A DNA stretch of 64,000 nt from Micrasema longulum (taxonomy: Eukaryota > Arthropoda > Insecta > Trichoptera > Brachycentridae): NCBI GenBank assembly GCA_022494885.1, contig JAGVSM010003785.1, forward strand, positions 124,001 to 188,000, given 5' to 3'. The notes beneath the pieces were generated by a model. The model did not search any database. It saw only the letters and a program-made list of their open reading frames with translations, and had not been told where the DNA came from. This document shows, piece by piece, positions 53,233 to 62,737 of this stretch. The number at the start of each line of letters is the position of its first letter. Within the stretch, counting starts at the first letter, position 1. The position numbers were made by a program, and so were the translations under genes.

Positions 53233-54332
53233 ATGGAAAGTGCAAAGCAAATGTCGATTGCGATAAAATCCAAAATAATCACATTGTCGCAAGAAAACAT
53301 ATCTAATTGTGAAATATCTCGTCGAGTTGGGTATTCAGAAGGTGCAGTGAGGTTTTTATTTAAAAAATCCAAGAAACTGGATCCATAGAACGGAAAAAAG
53401 GAAGCGGACGGGGGCGCGTGACATCTGCCCGAGATGATCGCTTAATAAAAAAAATTGTTATGCGCGATCGATTTTTAACGGCACCTGAAATACACGCAGA
53501 GGTGCAGTCTACCAGCACATCAACATTTTCAGTAAAAACAGTGTCCAGGCGGCTGTTGGAGCATGGTTTCCAAGCACGGAGTCCCGCAAAGAAACCATTA
53601 CTCACGGACAAAATGAAGAAGGCTAGACTGGATTGGGCGAAAGAGCACCAGAATTGGACCTTGGAGGATTGGCAAAATGTTGTTTTCTCTGATGAATCAA
53701 AATTCAACCTTTTTGGTCCAGACGGCAGAAAGATAGTTCGACGAAAACGTGGGGAAAGATATCATCCGTCGTGCGTCACTCGAACCGTTAAACATTCACC
53801 CTACGTGATGATTTGGGGGTGCATGACAGCATACGGTTTAGGACCTCTAAATTTTGTACAGGGTACGATGAATGCCATTCAGTACAAAAAAGTGTTAAAA
53901 AAACATATTATTCCAACAATCGAGGACATTACGCAGTATACCGCGGACCCAATTTTTCAGGACGATTCTGCGCCGTGCCATAGAGCCCGCACTGTGAGTA
54001 CAAATATATATATTTTTAAATGCATTTTGTGACCACATGATAAATAATTTATTGTTTTTTTATAGATCAATGAATTCAAGGAGAAAATTGGCTTAAAATC
54101 GTTGACGTGGCCCGGGAATAGCCCTGATTTGAACCCGATAGAAAATTTATGGGCGATTATGAAAAAAAAAGTCTGGAAAAAAAAATCAAAAAACATTGAG
54201 GAATTAAAAAAAAACTTAATTCAAGTTTGGGAAGAAGAAATAACATCAGAAATTTTAGATTCGCTTTACGCTTCTCTAAATAATAGAATTTTACATGTTA
54301 TAAAAAATAAAGGTGAATTCACTAAGTACTAA
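53233..54332 (+). pseudogene. Tc1-family transposase (frameshifted)
   Basis: The likely start is ATG 53233 (MESAKQMSIAIKSKIITLSQ). A paired-like helix-turn-helix follows (NCEISRRVGYSEGAVRFLF). One base is missing within 53362-53370, after which ETGSIERKKGSGRGR continues in the next frame, the usual linker of Tc1 proteins. The DDE domain has D in VFSDESKFNLFG, D in FQDDSAPCHRA, and E in SPDLNPIENLW, with 34 residues between the last two when the intron is removed and the second D of QDD is used. The total would be about 341 residues, the normal length for Tc1 transposases. It catalyses cut-and-paste transposition at TA sites. This copy cannot make full protein because of the frameshift. Confidence 0.85.
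53994..54065 (+). other. Predicted intron in the transposase gene
   Basis: The 72-bp segment starts GTGAGTACAAA and ends TTTTTTTATAG. Removal joins codon ACT to ATC in phase 0 (HRART then INEFKEK). Read unspliced, it adds a stop (after about 12 codons) before the catalytic Glu. It lies exactly between the second and third catalytic residues. Confidence 0.7.
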
Positions 54333-54666
54333 ATATTTTTAAATGTTATAAATATGTTTAAATGTAAAATACTTTAATTTAAAATAAAGCGATAAGAACC
54401 TACTTCTTAAATATGAATTAAAAAATAACAAGTCTTTTATTATTCCATCACAAACACTCGACCATAAATGAACCGTTATGGGTCTCTAAGGTTCGGGTAA
54501 TCTGATACCTGATATATAATGGCAATTTCTAAGTACAATTCATGAGTAAGATTTTTTATTTTAACCTTGAAATAACGAGTAGTCATCACATATGTCAAAC
54601 AATATAAAAAAAACTAATTAAATATCAAGAATAATTCATTATATGTCAATTTTAGTTTTTTTTGAG

Positions 54667-54694
54667 AACTCGTAAATTTATTTGTCTTGCGGTG
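54667..54694 (-). repeat. Right terminal inverted repeat of Tc1-like element
   Basis: AACTCGTAAATTTATTTGTC, then TTGCGGTG, is the inverse of the left end. A TA follows. Confidence 0.85.
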
Positions 54695-54712
54695 TATATA
54701 TATATTTTTTTG

Positions 54713-54747
54713 AATTGGTACACTAATCGCAGTGTATCTCGATCATA
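54713..54747 (-). mobile_element. SINE-B body fragment next to a splice donor
   Basis: GAATTGGTACACTAATCGCA, then GTGTATCTCGATCATAG, matches the SINE-B body. It begins about 8-10 bp inside the intron after the donor at 54755, in the same orientation as the gene. Confidence 0.45.
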
Positions 54748-54755
54748 GCACCTAC

Positions 54756-54909
54756 CTGATGGATGGTGCGATGATTCTTGGGAATCCTACGTCGACCCGC
54801 CGTATGGTAACTACCATCCTCCGGTTCGCTGGAACTCTCTCCGCCGCCCTCTAAGCTGAGACGCCGCACGGCCAACTCACCCATTTCCTCTCGAGTCTCT
54901 TCGTTCACT
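54756..54909 (-). CDS. raskol: RasGAP exon upstream of the coiled coil
   Basis: 154 nt. The acceptor is GGTATTTCAG before AGTGAACG, and the donor ACCATCAG/GTAGGTGC. The first base completes Arg 798; residues 799-849 follow and the exon ends in phase 0. It reads VNEETREEMGELAVRRLSLE, then GGGESSSEPEDGSYHTAGRR, then RIPKNHRTIHQ. An acidic-Ser stretch precedes a basic stretch, and the final TIHQ joins YEREIERLK of the next exon to start the coiled coil. The RRLSLE segment resembles the RR-Q-(L/M)-SL motif ahead of the coiled coil in SynGAP and DAB2IP and is a possible basophilic kinase site (R-R-x-S); this is inference. Confidence 0.85.
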
Positions 54910-55069
54910 CTGAAATACCAAATACAGTAATGAGTGTTGGCGGTTTTTATTTTGAATCTTGCGTGACTATGTCGCACGAGTCTACGTAGAATACAAGACT
55001 TGATATATATCTTATTTGTTTAAATAATGAAATTGCATTTTGAAATAACAGGCCTAAATTATAAACAAG

Positions 55070-55235
55070 CAGTAAAACCTCATTTTTACGTTCCTCAATT
55101 TCACATTCTCCCGCTTTTTACGACAAAATGTTCAGGTCCCATTTTTTCACATGCCTAAATTTCCATTAAAATATTCCCCAAACAATATTTTTTTACGTTT
55201 TTCATCAGCGTGATTTTACGTTGAAAATTTTTCAA
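55070..55235 (+). mobile_element. pogo/Tigger-like terminal fragment
   Basis: CAGTAAAACCTCATTTTTAC, then GTTCCTCAATTTCACATTC and TCCCGCTTTTTACG. It is a second copy of the 47915 element end, in the RasGAP intron. No right end was found. Confidence 0.5.
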
Positions 55236-55648
55236 ATCTCATTTGATATGTCTAAAAACGCTGAGCCACATGCGGCTGCACTTTCCCAAGCTGGAGAGTA
55301 AAAGTAGGTAAACTAATAAAGGGTAAATTATTGTATCAAACTAAATTCAAAATAGGCGCAGTGTAATCGACCTTTTTGTTTAAGTGTCAAATTTTTATAT
55401 AGGTTAATTTTCATTGAATTTCGATACATTTTTTAAGGAAATACAATCTAAGTGATGTTCCAAAGTCCAATGGGGTTAGTTTTCATTGTACCCTTATACG
55501 TTTTTTGAACAAAAATGCTATATTGACATTTTTCTAAATAAAAAATCTCATTTATACGTTTTCAAATTGATGTACATATGTAAAATTATTTTGAAATATT
55601 GTTTTTAAATTCAATATAAAAAAAATATTTTTAATCAAATTATTGAAA

Positions 55649-55902
55649 ATCATCATTTCCGCACCTAATGGTGCATAGGGCACTGCATTTATACACCAAT
55701 CGCAGCGTGTCTTGATCATTTTTTGTTACATAAAGGTAAGATGATCAGTCTTACGATTCGGATACCAGTCCAGTGACCATGAAATATTCTAGCCTAAAAC
55801 GCCCTTTTAAATATATTTTTTATATCAACCATGTCGGGAATCGAACCTGAGACCTCTCGCACGGTAGGCAAACGCACTGACCATTACGCCACGAGACCGA
55901 CA
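55649..55902 (-). mobile_element. SINE-B with target site duplication
   Basis: Reversed head GTCGGTCTCGTGGCGTAATGG-like, B-box TCGGGAATCGAACCTGAGACC, body CACCTAATGGTGCATAGGG, short ATG tail. It is flanked by ATTATTGAAAAT on both sides (12 bp), the target duplication expected of LINE-mediated insertion. It is in sense orientation in the RasGAP intron. Confidence 0.75.
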
Positions 55903-56136
55903 TTATTGAAAATAGGTAAAAAATATTTAACATCCCCAATTATGCCTGTTTTTACAACTTAGTTTTATGTAATTATAAAATATTTTTTTCATTCATTTTT
56001 TAATTTCACACTTAAGCATTTTTCTCGGTTTTGAACTTTTTTTATTAGTTTCTCGAAAAACATAAAAAAATAGGTTTGAATGTAATTAATAGTATGAGGA
56101 AAAGGTAAAAAGCGTGTAGTAAGTGAAAATACAAAC

Positions 56137-57984
56137 CTCGTGGTGGAAAGGTTAGTTTTGGAAGAAAAGTTTCTCTCGAGAGGGTAACCATTCTCCGTAA
56201 CTCTCAATGCTGAGAAGTCCACATTGTTCTTGTAATTATTCTTCACGGCTGCATCGGCTTGCGCATCGTGTCTCGCCATGTTCCCTCCATCCGCGCCTGC
56301 CTTCCCGTCATACTTTTCGAGCATCTTCGGCAAATTGGAATTACTGAAATTGTCCAAGTTATTTCTGTCATAGAGAGCTTTCTGGCTGCGAGAAATCTGC
56401 AGACGATACATCTCTTTGTTGGTCTCCTCTACGTTGGAGTCCGGCCGTTGGGTTTCCGAGTACCTCGAATCGTTGCGTGAAAAATTCGAGTACGCGGATT
56501 CGGAGGCGTTCTGTCCGAAATGCGTAACGTTGTTTTTGACAATCGAGTTGCTCTGGTTGTACGAGGAGAGCGGGTTGGTTCGCGGCAGCCGCGAGTTGGC
56601 GGCTCGCCGCAGCGGCGGCACGGGTTCGGCACTGATTTTTGCGTCGGCGTTCGAGGTCAGCTCGGAGCTGTTGCTTCGGGACTTTCCGACCAATCGCCTG
56701 TGGGCTTGCGGTTCCGCATTCGACTTGGAGTGTCTTAAAAAGTCTTGGTAAGCGGGAGCGGTTTGCTTATCGGAGATTCGGGCAGTTCGGCGCTGCTGTT
56801 TCGAGTGAACGTAGCGCTCGCGGTACGGTTTGTTGTTGCCTTCGGAGTTTGTTTCCACGTTGTCGGTTGTGTCGTCTTCCTCGACAGAGGAGCTCGAAGT
56901 AGTGGAAACGCTGCGCTTGGGCGGCTGTCTGGTGACATTTCCATTATCTTCCCTTTGAAAAGATTCCTCGGCTCTGTTTTCAATATGGTAAACGGGATTC
57001 GTAAATGTCAAAGGACCATTCGCGCTCAGTTTTGGAGAATTGGCTCCGGTGTCTCTGGTAAAGTTTTGAATGCCAAACTTTTGTTTTTCGTACTCGAATC
57101 TCTGCTGGTTATTTTTCCCGTACGTGTTTCTCCTGTTGTCGAGAACGATCTGCCCGGGTCTTCTATTTTGGTGTGCGGGGCTTCCCTCGCAATAGTTAGC
57201 ATTGACTGGCTGTCCGGCGTAGAGCTCGACAGGGCTAGAACTCTGACTATAAGTAGCGAAGCTTTGGTAACCGGAACTAGCGACATTCGACAGGGCACTT
57301 ATTGAGACATTAGATCCGTTGTTGTGTACGTTATGATTACCGTTCGCGATGATGTTAACGTTCTGAGGCACGATATCGTGGTTGGTAATTCTTTGGTTGA
57401 TTATGTTTTCTTCGTTGTTTTCATGTTCTTGGTCATCGGCGTAGCGCAGCAGATCCGAGAGTTCTTCTAGATTCTTGGGTACATTTCCATTTTCTCGGTT
57501 GTAGAAGTCTCTGGAACCGCTGTTGTAATTGCTTCCGTTGGTGGCTCCTTCGTTGAAAATTCCGCGGGCGGTTTTGTAAGCGTCGTCGTTAGACCGCTTG
57601 CTGGTGACACTTCTCTGCGACGAATGCAGGACGATGTTTCCGTTGGATCCGTTGATTTTCGGGGCCAGGCTGGGGGAAGAGGCATTCTTGCTATCGAATC
57701 CAATCTGTACGAGTTTGAGATTGACGCAATGTTCTCTGTTATTGTACTGGGAGTTGTATCTCTCCGGGTTGCCCGGTCCGGCGTTGTAGTTGTTTCTGGG
57801 GAGGGTGGCCGCACGGACTCCGAGGCTGGGAGACTTGTGGGCTAGGAGTGATGTGGGAGTGCTGTCGGGCTGACTGGAGCCGCTGGAGCTGATGGTGCCG
57901 ACTTGGACGGGGTTGCGGCTCATGATTGGAGAGCTGTGGACCAGAGTGTTGTCAGCCGACGGGCTGTAGGTTGGATCGTTGAAT
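56137..57984 (-). CDS. raskol: RasGAP large disordered exon
   Basis: 1,848 nt. The acceptor is TTCTGTTACAG before ATTCAACG, and the donor ACCACGAG/GTTTGTATT. It encodes residues 183-797 and parts of two Arg codons. It follows the GAP domain and is rich in Ser, Asn, Arg, Gly, Pro and Tyr, with no folded domain visible. Readable landmarks are [20 protein letters not shown] (about residue 414), [10 protein letters not shown] with NPVY at about 511-514, matching the LSFQNPVYQM block of SynGAP and DAB2IP, and a [16 protein letters not shown] acidic cluster. The NPVY is an NPxY-type site that PTB domains could bind. The open frame continues 49 codons past the donor, so intron retention would give a different C-terminus lacking the coiled coil. 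Confidence 0.88.
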
Positions 57985-58098
57985 CTGTAACAGAAAAATA
58001 AATCCATTAAATAGAATCCGAGCAAATGACCATCAAACTAATCAATGGTGAACATATTTTTTAGACAAACATTGGTTTTGACTTAGTTATTGACGGAC

Positions 58099-58494
58099 TT
58101 ATACAGTCCATTCCAACAATGATAAACAAAATTTATGCGCTGTGCTGATCGAGGAACAGCACATTATTATTTCGCAACCGGCGGATCGGAACATTGAATG
58201 CCACTTGTTCCAGTAATGATGGTAATTCAGTAAATAAAACATAAATATGGAGTCAATGTTATTTCTACGTTTTTGCAGACTTGAGATTTTAAGATTGATT
58301 CCATTTCTCCATAAGTGTAGTCTCCCCTCTCGAGGCCAGTCATCCATGCTACTTTTCTTAGAAGAAGATGTTGCATCGATTCGATATGATTTATCCGGCC
58401 TACATAGAAGGGAGACCAGATCACGAAGGCATATTCTAAAAGAGGATGAACAAGTGAGCAATCGAGAAATGAAGACATTAAAAAATCTTATCAA
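58099..58494 (-). mobile_element. LINE fragment (delta-related)
   Basis: The minus frame reads CSLVHPLLEYAFVIWSPFYV, then GRINHIESMQHLLLRKVAW, then RGDYTYGEMESILK. It has the same block order as family delta but is clearly diverged. A second frame overlaps, indicating frameshift. It is intronic, in gene orientation. Confidence 0.55.
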
Positions 58495-58544
58495 AGAGTT
58501 TCGGCTTAATTAATATATATTTTTATTTTATTTATTCATATTCA

Positions 58545-58745
58545 TACATATTACAAAAACGTATCCCAAACTCTATGAAGCCAAGAGCCTTGTGTTGAGT
58601 TGAAATACAAAATAATGAAAAGTGAGAGCATGCATATTCTTCAAGAATACTAAAAATAAAAATTGCTACAAAAAAATAAATTTTAATGAACATCGTATAT
58701 AAATCTACGCAATATCTCGCAGCAGTCTCTTCCTTTAGACAAAAT
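58545..58745 (-). mobile_element. LINE family gamma, 3' UTR fragment
   Basis: GTATCCCAAACTCTATGAAGCC, CTTGTGTTGAGTTG and CGCAATATCTCGCAGCAGTC match 38190-38480. Confidence 0.45.
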
Positions 58746-58895
58746 TGTATTTTTCGTTATTTCCGAAAGATAAAAATAGAAACTCACGCGTGAAAAAAAT
58801 GATACTTTTTTAAGACAGAATTGTTTTTATTTATTTATTTGATAAAAGTCCAGAGGGCTTAAAGAATATACAGTTTAAAGTACATATAGCACATC

Positions 58896-59086
58896 GGCGG
58901 CCTCCGTGGTGTAGTGGTCAAGACGCTTGACTCACACACGAAAGGTTCCGAGTTCGATTCCCGGTGAGAACACAAAAATTAAAATGTGATTATTCTCAAG
59001 CCTGGGTGTTTTGTGATGTAATTCACTACTTTAATTGGGCCTCCTGGCCTGTTGTGGTGCAAAAATAAATAAATAAATAAAAAAAA
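58896..59086 (+). mobile_element. SINE-A, full length
   Basis: Head GGCGGCCTCCGTGGTGTAGTG, B-box GAGTTCGATTCCCGGTGAG, body CAAGCCTGGGTGTTTTGTG, tail GGCCTGTTGTGGTGC then AAATAAATAAATAAA. It is antisense in the RasGAP intron. Confidence 0.72.
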
Positions 59087-59157
59087 TATATAAAATATTA
59101 TATAAAATAACAAAAATAAACTCAGAACTATTACACTTAACGTGTAATTCATTCTAA

Positions 59158-59535
59158 AAAGAAATAGAGTGAAGATGAATGGAGAAACGCATTAAAAAGG
59201 GGAGAATCGAGGGGGTGGCTATTCGATGGATAGGATAGCTAATTTGATAGCAGCAAGAATGGTGTGGAGCGAGTTCAACAGCTCAGCATAATTATCAGCA
59301 GTTCTGTGGATGCTCACTGGGGGAGGGGAGAGTGGTGGGTGATGTTCGTCCTGATGTGCTCACCCTGGAACACGTGTCGGAGTCTGGTGGTCCTTGGGGG
59401 TACAGAAAGTTTATCAGGGACAGTAATTTTGGGCAATCTATTATGGTGCATATCACTTTGCGCATTAGAGCGAGGTCAGCAATTGTCCTTCTGGTGGAGA
59501 GCAATGGTAACCTCAACTCAGACATCAAAGTTTGG
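59158..59535 (-). mobile_element. LINE family epsilon, C-terminus
   Basis: The minus frame 59528-59295 reads PLLSTRRTIADLALMRKVIC, then TIIDCPKLLSLINFLYPQGP. L-x-x-RR-x-x-x-DL and I-D-C-x-x-LL-x-x-I-x-F-x-x-P match the C-terminal domain of jockey-like reverse transcriptases. Compare 31019 and family alpha. Confidence 0.55.
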
Positions 59536-59558
59536 TAGCAAATTTCATTTTGATCCTA

Positions 59559-60122
59559 TAGTCCTTAAAATTTAGCTTGATTAAAATGACAGCTGTCAAA
59601 TTCATGTCAATAGTGATGGGAAATTACTGATCACTGATCATGTACCGATCAAATCGATTTTATCAGTTTTTCCATGCAAACACGAAACTCTGTTTCCGAA
59701 AGTTGATATAAAAACGCAAAAACAAGCCTATTACAGTGTGTTGAATACAATTATTAACCAAAAAATAAGACATTTATACTTTTTTCGTGAACATTATCAA
59801 ACAAATTATATTTTTATTCAATCAAATTACATTAATCAATTTTTCCCATCTCGTTTTTGTAACGTTTTTGCGAAATTATGTAACCTTGTAAGAACATCGT
59901 TAATAATTAGGTTTATTTGAGTATTTTTTTAGTTTTAAAGTTGATTTTATATATTTATGTTGATTTATATGTCAAGCATTGTATTAAAAAAAATAATTAG
60001 CATAAGACATACGAATGATTTTTCGTGTGTCAATATAAATCCCTCTTTAGACGTCACTACAAAGTTATGTCGTCAGTTTTTCTGACAACTGTCATTCTAA
60101 TCATGCTATATTTTAAGGACTA
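59559..60122. mobile_element. 564-bp MITE with 40-bp-class TIRs
   Basis: Flanked by TA (59557-59558 and 60123-60124). The left end TAGTCCTTAAAATTTAGC, then TTGATTAAAATGACAGCTGTC, is mirrored at the right (GACAACTGTCATTCTAATCA, then TGCTATATTTTAAGGACTA) with a few mismatches. The centre is AT-rich and non-coding. The TA duplication suggests the Tc1/mariner superfamily. It lies in the RasGAP intron, ending about 130 bp from the exon at 60252. Confidence 0.7.
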
Positions 60123-60251
60123 TAGATAACTCATCCACAGAAGTCGGGTGGCTCTATAGGAGACTAGATTTCCATATTCACTTCTCAATAACGTCTCCAT
60201 TTACCAGAATAATGAATACAGAAAACCAAGGGATGGAGTTGTCGAGCATAC

Positions 60252-60370
60252 CTGAATATGTTGTCGTGCACGGAGGAGGGAGAGTGTAGAGTGAGGTCTC
60301 CTTGTGATCCTGTGTGCTCTCGTAGTTCCTCGGTCAGCTGCACTAGGATACTCGGCAGAGGATCCAATTC
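60252..60370 (-). CDS. raskol: RasGAP exon after the GAP domain
   Basis: 119 nt. The acceptor is GTTTGTCCAG before GAATTGGATC, and the donor ATATTCAG/GTATGCTCG. Residues 143-181 plus two bases of codon 182; it starts in phase 0 and ends in phase 2. It reads ELDPLPSILVQLTEELREHT, then GSQGDLTLHSPSSVHDNIFR. LGPLPRILxDxxTAL in SynGAP, DAB2IP and nGAP aligns with LDPLPSILVQLTEEL, the helix that closes the GAP region. The Ser-rich remainder starts the disordered segment. Confidence 0.88.
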
Positions 60371-60518
60371 CTGGACAAACCGAAAACATATCCAAGTTAC
60401 AGATTAAATTGCCATTCTCATATACCAACCTGTAAAAATAATTACACTTTAAATGGATTTTTTAGATGGACGTAGACGTGAAAATTATTATGAATGCGGT
60501 ATTAATGTAGACATTTTT

Positions 60519-60838
60519 AATAAGGAAGTTCGGTGTCTTTTTTATATTTTTTTATTTGTTAATAGAATATTAAACTAATCCAAAATCTTTTTATTTTTAT
60601 ATATCGTATTATCAGCGCTATGATTTTTTAAAGTTTTGTATTTCTGAAATAAGTCTGCATGTGACGTCAGAGGTTGTTCTATGACAGTTCTTCCGATTGG
60701 TTCATTTACGATTACCAAACCGGATATCCTTCAAAGCTCTCATATCATTGGATGATTCATATGAACTAGTGACGTCATTCGAAGTAGTGCATTTTTATTA
60801 AAATGCTTTTTTTTTTCATACATTTTTAAGAAATTTTA
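60519..60838 (+). mobile_element. 434-bp MITE, partial copy in intron
   Basis: AATAAGGAAGTTCGGTGTC starts it. Two intact TGACGTCA palindromes lie at 60662-60669 and 60770-60777. The right end is missing after AAGAAATTTTACC. Confidence 0.6.
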
Positions 60839-60976
60839 CCAGGGTTAATTATTACATATAAATAAATGACACCGAAAAAACCCATTTCATCCATTTAGGA
60901 TCTGAAGATTCATGTTCATGTTGTAGGAAATATGAATGATTGTTATCGGATTATAAGCAAGTAACCTTTTCTTTTT

Positions 60977-61242
60977 GTCGGCCTCGTGGTGTAATGGTCA
61001 GCGCGTTAGCCTGCCATGCAAGTGGTCCCGGGTTCGATTCCCGACATGGTTGATGTGAAATATTTATTTAAAAGGGGTGTTTTCACACTAGAATATTTCA
61101 TAGTCCCTAGACTGGTAACTGAAGCGTAAGACTGATCATCTTACCTCAATGTAACAAAAATGATCAAGATACGCTGCGATTGGTGTACCAATGCAGTGCC
61201 CTATGCACCATTAGGAGCGGAAAGGAAATGATGATGATGAAC
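60977..61242 (+). mobile_element. SINE-B, full length with target duplication
   Basis: Head GTCGGCCTCGTGGTGTAATGG, B-box GGGTTCGATTCCCGAC, body CTGAAGCGTAAGACTGATCATC, tail GGAAATGATGATGATGA. AACCTTTTCT occurs on both sides. This is the best reference copy of the family in the window. It is antisense in the RasGAP intron. Confidence 0.8.
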
Positions 61243-61683
61243 CTTTTCTAGCGGGCCTTTATTTAGAACAAATTATTTACTACCCTGTTTTGCCAAACCT
61301 AATGACTTTTCGAAATAAATTCTGTTTTTAAGGATTTTTAAGAAAATCTAGCAATCCATTGAATTTTATTCCAAATCTACTGATTTTTCATGTTTAGGAA
61401 AAAGGATAGCTGAAATCAGAACAGTGGGTATGGTATTTGATTTTTTCGGGACTATTTAAACGGCGCTGGAAGTGGTTTGATCACATACCGCAAATACCGA
61501 CTGATGAGATCAACCCTGCTGGCCATTTTCACCGCCCACCGACTGTATACAGCGGAACAGGCCGGATTGTCCTGAGACAAAGTGAATGAGCTAACACAGG
61601 ACGGGGTTGAATGGCGGCGACTAGTTGTGGCCATATGCTCCACAAGGAGAGAAAATGGAAAGAAGACGATTCAAATAGATTAC

Positions 61684-61830
61684 CTGCTGAGCGGCTGGGG
61701 ACAAACGAGGAATGCAGTCCGCCAGGAGCATGTGGAGGGAGGCCAGCTGCTTGCCGAGGTCCAGAAAGCCGGCTGGACATCCACTTCCCCACTCTTCCTG
61801 CAGGGCGCCTTTCATTCCCGGGGGTAGGGA
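61684..61830 (-). CDS. raskol: RasGAP exon, GAP domain C-terminal helices
   Basis: 147 nt, exactly 49 codons (residues 94-142), phase 0 at both ends. The acceptor is CTTGTTCCAG before TCCCTACC, and the donor GCTCAGCAG/GTAATC. It reads SLPPGMKGALQEEWGSGCPA, then GFLDLGKQLASLHMLLADCI, then PRLSPAAQQ. The central GFLDLGKQLASLHMLL matches GYIDLGRELSSLHSLL of SynGAP. The first half (PGMKGALQEEWGSG) replaces the short NPET...AGF loop of vertebrate members. This block lies at the end of the GAP fold. Confidence 0.9.
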
Positions 61831-62232
61831 CTGGAACAAGACAAAAATATCATTGCCAGACTAATAAATACAATACAGTGTTGAAATCATTTATACAAAA
61901 TAAAATAGTTTACGTTAATTATTTTTCAAGGTTGAAAGCGATGCAATATTATTATCACAATGGAATTCCATCAAGAATTGTCAATAAATGACGTAATTAA
62001 ATTAATAATAAAAAAAATAAAGAAAATTTCACTATATAAAAAATATAATATTTTTTGTTTTCATAAAAAATATAGAAATAACTGATATATTGTGTATATA
62101 AAAATAAAGAAATTAAAAAATGTTACTAATTAATAAAAATAGAATTTTTACAAAAAATGTATACATATATGTAAAATTAAAAGGAAATGCTAAAAACATT
62201 TCCACAAAGGATGAACTAGGAAAAGTACTCAC

Positions 62233-62399
62233 GGAAATTTCTTGGAGAAAGGTCCTCATGTTGGGAGCCTCTTCCTCGAGGAAGTCATTGAGGAACTCCA
62301 TGTACGCCTCCTTACCTTGGAAGCGGGTGAAGTTAGCCAGGGTCTGGAGAGTTTTGGCTACAAGGGTAAGGTTTCTGCCAGCCTTCTCATCGGGGAATT
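62233..62399 (-). CDS. raskol: RasGAP exon, GAP domain
   Basis: 167 nt. The acceptor is TTTTGCTACAG before AATTCCCCG, and the donor GAAATTTCC/GTGAGTAC. Two bases complete Glu 38; residues 39-93 follow. It reads [20 protein letters not shown], then [20 protein letters not shown], then [15 protein letters not shown]. It aligns along its whole length with [20 protein letters not shown] of SynGAP and the ANFxKFxSKExYMxFMNxFL block. These helices pack behind the Ras-binding groove. Highly conserved, no insertions or stops. Confidence 0.93.
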
Positions 62400-62737
62400 C
62401 TGTAGCAAAATGTTAATTTTTATTCAAATAGTATACAACCTCGAGTCCCCACTAGGAAGTAAAGTGAACACTCGACAACTACCATGTAATCAGTTCAGTT
62501 ACTCTGTGCATCAGTTAGTCAGTTAGTTACTCGAGTAAAACATTTACGCAGCTACTCTGTTAATTCAACTAGTAATAAACATACATCAAAGCACATTATC
62601 GTTTTCTTCTGTCACCTCCAACTGGGTAGGAGCTTCCATGCATCCACGTAGCAATTTTTATTACGTTCCGACTAACTGAGCCCGAATTTCCTATCATTCC
62701 ACCTTAATGTAGAACAGCTGGTAGGTGCAACACTTAC

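Larger units (their letters stand above)
53024..54694 (+). mobile_element. Tc1-like transposon, DD34E, with intron
   Basis: A complete element of 1,671 bp flanked by TA (53022-53023 and 54695-54696). The terminal inverted repeats are 28 bp with two mismatches, starting CACCGCAAGAC and ending TTACGAGTT. It carries one transposase gene interrupted by a single frameshift and a 72-bp GT-AG intron. The high similarity of the two ends and only one obvious inactivating lesion suggest a recent insertion. It sits antisense in the RasGAP intron between the exons at 54756 and 52210. No second copy was found in the window. Confidence 0.9.

Noticed and set aside
53362..53388. A second small intron instead of a frameshift in the Tc1 transposase
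   Set aside because: No GT-AG pair restores the frame here. A single missing base next to the A-run explains it.
56245..57845. Several plus-strand frames of 60-190 residues opposite the large RasGAP exon
   Set aside because: They are antisense shadows of a 615-codon exon with phase-consistent splice sites.
61582..61991. Plus-strand frames of 81-126 residues around 61.6-62.0 kb
   Set aside because: They overlap the conserved RasGAP exon at 61684-61830 on the other strand and extend into AT-rich intron.
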